A stretch of 6,368 bases of DNA from an uncultured Campylobacter sp. (lineage in GTDB: Bacteria > Campylobacterota > Campylobacteria > Campylobacterales > Campylobacteraceae). The stretch is taken from NCBI RefSeq assembly GCF_938045225.1, contig NZ_CALINL010000270.1, positions 1 to 6,368 of the forward strand. Direction: 5' to 3'. Each line of letters starts with the position of its first letter. The stretch's first letter is position 1. The position numbers and the translations under genes were made by a program. This document shows, one piece after another, positions 6,293 to 6,368 of this stretch. The notes below the pieces were generated by a model. The model ran no database searches, was not told where the DNA came from, and saw only the letters and a list, made by a program, of their open reading frames with translations.

Positions 6293-6368
6293 AAAATACC
6301 TTTTTTGGTTGAGAATTTTTGCGAAACGGCGTCGATGTCGGTTTTTATTAGCTCATTTAGCGCGTTTT
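6289..6368 (-). CDS. pth: Peptidyl-tRNA hydrolase, C-terminal fragment (5' part beyond window)
   Basis: Only the last 25 codons and the TGA stop (6289-6291) are inside the window. The peptide reads ALNELIKTDIDAVSQKFST near its end, which resembles the C-terminal helix of C. jejuni Pth as I remember it (ALLELIENDDLSAISSKYS). Pth recycles peptidyl-tRNA that drops off ribosomes. The position just upstream of the LptF/LptG-type permease agrees with the order known in other Campylobacterota. The call rests on a short match plus synteny, so it is likely rather than certain; the truncation is only the window edge. Confidence 0.72.
   Translation of the reverse strand, partial: NALNELIKTDIDAVSQKFSTKKGIL

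Noticed and set aside
1..6368. CRISPR arrays, tRNA/rRNA genes, insertion sequences, phage or defence genes
   Set aside because: No regularly spaced repeats, cloverleaf segments, transposase motifs or terminal repeats around a gene were seen; almost all of the window is accounted for by conserved housekeeping genes.

Overview
The window looks like chromosomal core sequence from a Campylobacter species (Campylobacterota). The protein motifs and gene order (pth, LptF/LptG-type permease, lysA, pheA, hisC, fliF) fit this genus. The base composition is roughly balanced rather than strongly AT-rich, and the hexamer AAATTT is very common, which by eye suggests the oral/concisus-rectus-showae-gracilis side of the genus rather than C. 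jejuni. The species assignment is inference; no rRNA or other marker is present.

Every convincing gene lies on the minus strand, so transcription runs from high to low coordinates. In that order: the last 25 codons of pth (peptidyl-tRNA hydrolase, 6289-6368); a spacer of about 330 bases, AT-rich with one short GC-rich patch, holding a doubtful 112-codon ORF and a strong inverted repeat; an LptF/LptG-family lipopolysaccharide-export permease (4896-5957); a 55-base gap with a possible promoter; lysA (diaminopimelate decarboxylase, 3599-4840); pheA (bifunctional chorismate mutase/prephenate dehydratase, 2513-3589); hisC (histidinol-phosphate aminotransferase, 1411-2511); and the first 470 codons of fliF (flagellar MS-ring protein, 1-1410, running off the left edge).

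lysA, pheA, hisC and fliF are packed with gaps of 9, 1 and 0 bases and are very probably one transcript. The first three are the final step of lysine synthesis, the entry into phenylalanine synthesis, and a PLP aminotransferase that may serve both histidine and aromatic amino-acid synthesis. The transcript then runs straight into the flagellar basal-body gene fliF. The permease is an envelope-assembly gene sitting between translation housekeeping (pth) and this operon.

I found no mobile element, CRISPR array, tRNA, rRNA, phage gene or defence system. Nothing here supports a previously undescribed system. The items most worth checking are the density of AAATTT sites, the pth-permease spacer with its inverted repeat and gap-filling ORF, and the direct abutment of metabolic genes on fliF.
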